This document shows, one piece after another, positions 15,974-17,936 of a stretch of 17,936 nucleotides of DNA (positions are counted from its first letter, which is position 1; each line of letters starts with the position of its first letter). Source of the stretch: Enteropsectra breve (Eukaryota > Microsporidia); contig JALPMN010000553.1 in assembly GCA_024243835.1 (NCBI GenBank), forward strand, positions 1 through 17,936, given 5' to 3'. The position numbers were made by a program, and so were the translations under genes. A model generated the notes under the pieces. It was given only the letters and a program-made list of their open reading frames with translations. It had not been told where the DNA came from and searched no databases.

Positions 15974-17920
15974 ATGAAGGGGATAACTTTTTTGGCAATT
16001 GCAAGCAGAGTATTTTGCAGATTAGATGCGAGAGAGCACAGGCGCCCATTCGAAAAGCAATTTGCAATCAAAGTAGGAACGGGTGATCAATGCCGAGAAA
16101 TTGATTTTAGGGATCTTTCTATGTCACAGTCGTTTAGTTCTATGCATAATTTTCCCAGATCACACGATGAACAAAATACGTCTGCCTTAGAGTGCTTAGA
16201 AAAGATGAATGAAGCATATGAGGATGCCTTGAGCAAAGTACAAAAATGTGCCTGTGACACTTTTAAGAAATTCAATGAGGCTGTAGTAAAACAACTTAAA
16301 GACGATGGGCAATATTCTTTATTTGAAAAAGACTGGGAATCTACTGAGTTTAATATTTCCACTGCAGATTCACCGCCCGAAATCCTCCACGCTGTTTTTC
16401 GTTTGATGTCGGGATGGTGCGAAAAATTAGACATTGCATTTGACTTGGAAAGTGCGGCAAAAATATTACGTGCATATGAGATTCTTGAAATATCGGGAGA
16501 AAAAGAAATTGATGTTTTTTTGATGAATGATGACAAACCGCATCATCTAAGAGTAAAACAGAATAGTCTTTTTTGCATTAACTTTGTGTATCTTCTCCAG
16601 AGAAATGAAGAACTTTATAATTCATGCTATAATCTGATTAGATTCACAGACAGAGAATATTTGACAAAGGATGGACATATTCAGATTAAACGCGACTACA
16701 ATATGGGTTTACTTGGAGATTGCAGCTCGCTGCCTCTTCTTCCTGTCTATGTAAACCTTTTGAGGATCGAAAAGGAAAATAAATGCGTTGAAAGCCTCTT
16801 TTTAGGAACAGGATCTAACTATTTCGTTTACAAAATGCAACCTGAAGAAAATTGCCTGGTGATACGTTTACAGCATAAAAATGATGAAGATAGTGTTTAC
16901 AAAAGACTAAATCTTATTGATATGCTTTGCACATCAAATAAGAGTGCAATAAACATAAGACTAGAAGTACTAGCACCATTTTTCGATACATCAGTTAAAA
17001 GAGAAAAGAGGTGGCGCTTGAAAATGCCTAGTGACTTCAAGCAAATATTCTATAGCAATCTTGATTTTATGGCGATTCCGCTTGGAACAACAGAAGTTTA
17101 CATCAATAACATGATGTCTGTTACACTTCCAGACGAAATGCTTCCAGGGGATGAATGTAGGTATGCATCTGTTGATGATGCAGGTGCTTATCTTGTTTTA
17201 ACTGTCAAGACAGCATTAAGTACAATTTCAGAACTGAGCGGATTGCTTATTCGAGGATTTAATCGGTTCCCGGAACAATTAGTTCCGCTTTTACAAAAGA
17301 CCAATTTGAGAAAGTTTGGGGCGATGAGTTTTTATGGTTGTGTTGATTATATAGTTATGAGTAAGCTTTTTAGAGAAGAAAGTCTACTTAAAAATAGCAT
17401 CAGACATTTTGTGGGGCACTATCGTGCTTTGTACCTCCTTTCTTATTTCTATAAAAATTGGAAAATTAAGGAGGCGACGCTTACTTGCGAACTGTTTGGA
17501 ATCGAAATGGAGTATTTTACGGATGAAAAGCAAGAGTGGGAGCGGATAAAAGCCCATTTCGAAAACACAGAACCACATCGAGACAATAAAGTGAAAATTT
17601 GGGATCGGATAGTAATAGATACTGTTTACCATCTGGATTCTGCCTTTTTAGCATTGCCCTTGCAAAAAAGCCTCTTCAGAAATCCATGTGAAGATCGCGT
17701 AGTTCAAAATAATAGATTTGATGTAGTCTTGCCGGAGGAAGTTCTTGAAAGATTTGAAATTGCTCACTTAGTTGTTAAAAACAAATCCAACTATCACTTT
17801 GAATTCGAAGAATATACAGTCCGTCGCAAAAGTTTAGCCCACCCCCTTTTTGCGGGTTTTGGGGGCAAATATTTCATTAAAAACTGTATCAAGCACATAT
17901 TTCTAGCGCATAAATCCTAG
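15974..17920 (+). CDS. Large secreted paralog C, truncated at the C-terminus
   Basis: The 648-residue product opens with a signal peptide (ITFLAIASRVFC at 4-15) and then the family N-terminal motif FEKQFAIKVGT with REIDFRDL (26-48), very close to paralog A. It shares HHLRVKQNSLFCINFVYLLQ (190-209), LGTGSNYFVY (277-286) and the main block at 416-488 (LLIRGFNRFP, LRKFG, YGCVDYIVM, LKNSIRHFVGHYRALYLL). Similarity runs to about residue 600 (VLPEEVLERF against ISPEEVLRYC of A). After that the sequence looks unrelated and stops about 110 residues short of A and B, without the final HL motif. The divergence point lies near C and G homopolymer runs (about 17841-17867), so a frameshift or a recombination junction is plausible. 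The window ends 16 bp after the stop. It is divergently transcribed from paralog B. Confidence 0.75.
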   Translation: MKGITFLAIASRVFCRLDAREHRRPFEKQFAIKVGTGDQCREIDFRDLSMSQSFSSMHNFPRSHDEQNTSALECLEKMNEAYEDALSKVQKCACDTFKKFNEAVVKQLKDDGQYSLFEKDWESTEFNISTADSPPEILHAVFRLMSGWCEKLDIAFDLESAAKILRAYEILEISGEKEIDVFLMNDDKPHHLRVKQNSLFCINFVYLLQRNEELYNSCYNLIRFTDREYLTKDGHIQIKRDYNMGLLGDCSSLPLLPVYVNLLRIEKENKCVESLFLGTGSNYFVYKMQPEENCLVIRLQHKNDEDSVYKRLNLIDMLCTSNKSAINIRLEVLAPFFDTSVKREKRWRLKMPSDFKQIFYSNLDFMAIPLGTTEVYINNMMSVTLPDEMLPGDECRYASVDDAGAYLVLTVKTALSTISELSGLLIRGFNRFPEQLVPLLQKTNLRKFGAMSFYGCVDYIVMSKLFREESLLKNSIRHFVGHYRALYLLSYFYKNWKIKEATLTCELFGIEMEYFTDEKQEWERIKAHFENTEPHRDNKVKIWDRIVIDTVYHLDSAFLALPLQKSLFRNPCEDRVVQNNRFDVVLPEEVLERFEIAHLVVKNKSNYHFEFEEYTVRRKSLAHPLFAGFGGKYFIKNCIKHIFLAHKS

Positions 17921-17936
17921 TGCATCTACATGTGTT

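Overview
The window looks like a piece of a nuclear genome from a microsporidian-type intracellular parasite. Four observations support this. The DNA is AT-rich, with long intron-less ORFs and no bacterial Shine-Dalgarno sites or operons. Several start codons have a CCC or GGG run immediately upstream, the start-proximal signal described for microsporidia. Most products begin with a signal peptide and belong to families that look lineage-restricted. One gene is an insulinase-type (M16) protease relative, a family common in microsporidia. I cannot name a genus. No tRNA, rRNA, CRISPR array or replication origin was seen.

Layout. (1) 1-369 holds the broken 5' part of an IS630/Tc1-mariner-type transposase on the minus strand. 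After it come a perfect hairpin (462-494) and a 21-bp tandem repeat that reads as leucine heptads but has no start codon (741-887). (2) 1108-2995, minus strand, carries three small secreted four-cysteine proteins of 72-74 residues with the same cysteine spacing; I recognise no known family. Around and after them are two gene-poor stretches of more than 1 kb. (3) 4389-6374, plus strand, is a secreted or membrane repeat protein. It is divided by one in-frame TAA into a 149-residue ORF with a signal peptide and a 494-residue ORF with internal repeats and a C-terminal membrane segment. (4) 6599-9613, minus strand, is an insulinase-like protein of normal family length, divided by one in-frame TAG and lacking the complete zinc/catalytic motif. 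(5) 10311-17920 holds three large secreted paralogs: two on the minus strand (756 and 753 residues) and one divergently on the plus strand (648 residues, apparently truncated at its C-terminus).

Taken together this is an accessory, secretome-rich locus. Nearly every supported gene encodes a predicted secreted or membrane protein, two different families have several copies, a mobile element lies at one edge, and three reading frames are each interrupted by exactly one nonsense codon (TGA, TAA, TAG) with the frame preserved. That fits a fast-evolving host-interface region with gene birth and decay. Translational readthrough is a less likely alternative that can be tested. The best candidates for something undescribed are the small C-x7-C-x(5 or 8)-C-x6-C secreted family and the ~750-residue secreted family.
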